This document shows, piece by piece, positions 62,872 through 64,000 of a DNA stretch of 64,000 nucleotides. The DNA comes from Leifsonia aquatica H1aii (lineage in GTDB: Bacteria; Actinomycetota; Actinomycetes; Actinomycetales; Microbacteriaceae). The stretch spans positions 62,001 through 126,000 of the forward strand of contig NZ_AYMR01000009.1 in NCBI RefSeq assembly GCF_000633535.1, written 5' to 3'. Under the pieces are notes generated by a model. It was not told where the DNA came from, did no database searches, and saw nothing but the letters and a program-made list of their open reading frames with translations. Position 1 is the stretch's first letter. Every line of letters starts with the position of its first letter. The position numbers were made by a program, and so were the translations under genes.

Positions 62872-63894
62872 GTGACCATCGAAACCACCGTCCCGCCCGT
62901 GCGCACGCTCGCACCGGCGGCGCGTGCCGTCGAGGTGCTCGGCGGCGATCTGACCGAGGCGTCCCTGCGGCGCTACCTGAACGGCATCCCCGGGGTCGAC
63001 GCGGTCGGGCTGGAGCAGCGCGCCGCCGGTCTGGGCACGCGCTCCATCAAGACGACGAGCAAGCGCTGGGCGCTCGACACGATCATCCGGCTGATCGACC
63101 TCACCACCCTCGAAGGGGCCGACACCCCGGGCAAGGTGCGGTCGCTGGTCGCGAAGGCGCTGACGCCCGACGCGGGCGATCCCGCCACCCCGCGTCCCGC
63201 TGCGGTCTGCGTCTACGGCGACATGGTGCCGTACGCGGTGGAGGCGCTCGGCGCCTCCCACGCGGAGGCGCCAGAGGGCGTCGCCGTGGCGGCCGTGGCC
63301 ACCGCCTTCCCGAGCGGACGCGCCTCCCTCGCCGTCAAGCTCGCCGACACGGCCGACGCGGTCGCGGCCGGTGCGGACGAGATCGACATGGTCATCGACC
63401 GCGGCGCCTTCCTCTCCGGCCGCTACGGGCTCGTCTTCGACGAGATCGTCGCCGTGAAGGAGGCCTGCCGGCGCCCCGACGGCAGCTCCGCGCACCTCAA
63501 GGTCATCCTCGAGACCGGCGAGCTGAACACGTACGACAACATCCGTCGCGCCTCGTGGCTGAGCATCCTCGCCGGCGGCGACTTCATCAAGACCTCCACC
63601 GGCAAGGTGTCGCCCGCCGCCACCCTGCCGACCACGCTGCTGATGCTGGAGGTCGTCCGCGACTGGCACCGGCTCACCGGCGAAGAGATCGGCGTGAAGC
63701 CGGCCGGCGGCATCCGCTCCTCGAAGGACGCGATCAAGTACCTGGTGACGGTGGCCGAGACGGTCGGCGAGCACTGGCTCCAGCCGCACCTGTTCCGCTT
63801 CGGCGCCTCCAGCCTGCTGAACGACGTGCTGCTGCAGCGCCAGAAGCTCGAGACCGGGCACTACTCCGGCGCCGACTACGTGACGATCGACTGA
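62872..63894 (+). CDS. deoC: Deoxyribose-phosphate aldolase
   Basis: 340 aa; cleaves 2-deoxyribose-5-phosphate to glyceraldehyde-3-phosphate and acetaldehyde. The Schiff-base Lys is in ILAGGDFIKTSTGKVSPAA, the second active-site Lys in GVKPAGGIRSSKDA, and the Asp in DEIDMVIDRG. The protein is about 80-100 residues longer at the N-terminus than E. coli DeoC, as in many Actinobacteria. I chose the GTG at 62872, with GAGGA 6 nt upstream, over a GTG at 62860. The acetaldehyde product fits the aldehyde dehydrogenase gene that follows. Confidence 0.93.
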   Translation: MTIETTVPPVRTLAPAARAVEVLGGDLTEASLRRYLNGIPGVDAVGLEQRAAGLGTRSIKTTSKRWALDTIIRLIDLTTLEGADTPGKVRSLVAKALTPDAGDPATPRPAAVCVYGDMVPYAVEALGASHAEAPEGVAVAAVATAFPSGRASLAVKLADTADAVAAGADEIDMVIDRGAFLSGRYGLVFDEIVAVKEACRRPDGSSAHLKVILETGELNTYDNIRRASWLSILAGGDFIKTSTGKVSPAATLPTTLLMLEVVRDWHRLTGEEIGVKPAGGIRSSKDAIKYLVTVAETVGEHWLQPHLFRFGASSLLNDVLLQRQKLETGHYSGADYVTID

Positions 63895-63911
63895 GACGAA
63901 AGCAGATCAGA

Positions 63912-64000
63912 ATGAGTTTCCTCGAATACGCTCCGGCCCCGGAGTCGCGGTCGATCCTCAGCCTCCGCGACGAGTACGGCCTCTTCATCGACGGTGAGTT
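63912..64000 (+). CDS. Aldehyde dehydrogenase, 5' fragment
   Basis: The last 89 bases encode 29 residues beginning MSFLEYAPAPESRSILSLRD and ending in YGLFIDGE. The YGLFIDGE-type segment is the usual N-terminus of aldehyde dehydrogenases. The rest lies outside the window. An oxidation of acetaldehyde from DeoC, giving acetate or acetyl-CoA, would complete the pathway. The start is 17 nt after the deoC stop, so an operon is likely. The identification rests on a short fragment plus context. Confidence 0.7.
   Translation, partial: MSFLEYAPAPESRSILSLRDEYGLFIDGE

Overview
The window is high-GC DNA (roughly 70% by eye) with dense, often overlapping genes, many GTG starts and actinobacterial families throughout. 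The order argS, (LmeA-like), lysA, hom, thrC, thrB, rho, prfA, ... prmC, sua5, wecA, atpI, atpBEFHAGDC matches the block known from Mycobacterium and other Actinobacteria. Together with the nusA-ylxR-infB-rbfA and truB-ribF groups, this points to a free-living member of the Microbacteriaceae, perhaps close to Leifsonia. The family-level placement is inference. I found 65 protein genes (two cut by the window edges) and one tRNA. I saw no rRNA, prophage, insertion sequence or CRISPR array.

Layout. 1-3120 (minus): a sugar ABC importer operon headed by a ROK repressor. 3.3-10.3 kb: small independent units, including a secreted-repeat lipoprotein, a nucleoside-sugar-type dehydrogenase, an MscS channel, a hydrolase, the methionine sulfoxide reductase pair msrB-msrA, RlmC, tRNA-Arg(CCG) and a lipoprotein. 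10.4-18 kb: argS and the aspartate-family pathway (lysA-hom-thrC-thrB, translationally coupled). 18-24 kb: rho, prfA and prmC, with a cysK-cysE pair inserted on the opposite strand. 24-28 kb: a TetR-controlled drug-type ABC exporter and two related HAD phosphatases. 28-39 kb: sua5, wecA and a complete F1Fo ATP synthase operon, then a P-loop kinase and YaaA. 39-46 kb: DNA alkylation repair (ogt-tag), an aldo/keto reductase and a TetR with a heterodimeric ABC exporter. 47-52 kb: nusA-ylxR-infB-rbfA. 52-57 kb: an accessory insert (mutY, a kinase-like protein without a usable P-loop, a ketopantoate-reductase-like gene, an MFS exporter and its TetR) before truB. 57-60.8 kb: truB, two membrane proteins, ribF and a CynX-type MFS protein. 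60.8-64 kb: a divergent ROK kinase and a sorC-deoC-aldehyde dehydrogenase operon that looks like deoxyribose or deoxynucleoside catabolism.

Regulation seen in the DNA. About a dozen genes start 6-9 nt after a TANNNT -10 box (TAGAAT, TAGACT, TAGGCT and similar), the spacing expected of leaderless transcripts. Most genes inside operons use SD sites or ATGA/GTGA/TAATG overlaps. Clear palindromic operators lie beside the ROK, TetR and SorC regulators. Several convergent gene pairs share long inverted repeats.

The most unusual points are: the msrB Shine-Dalgarno sequence buried in a hairpin; a duplicated and inverted copy of the nusA 3' end behind nusA; an ATP synthase epsilon subunit lacking its C-terminal helices; a nucleoside-kinase homologue whose Walker A lysine is replaced; and a 330-nt gap with a promoter and strong hairpins that may encode a small RNA. 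No single complete novel system is evident. Most of the window is conserved housekeeping sequence.
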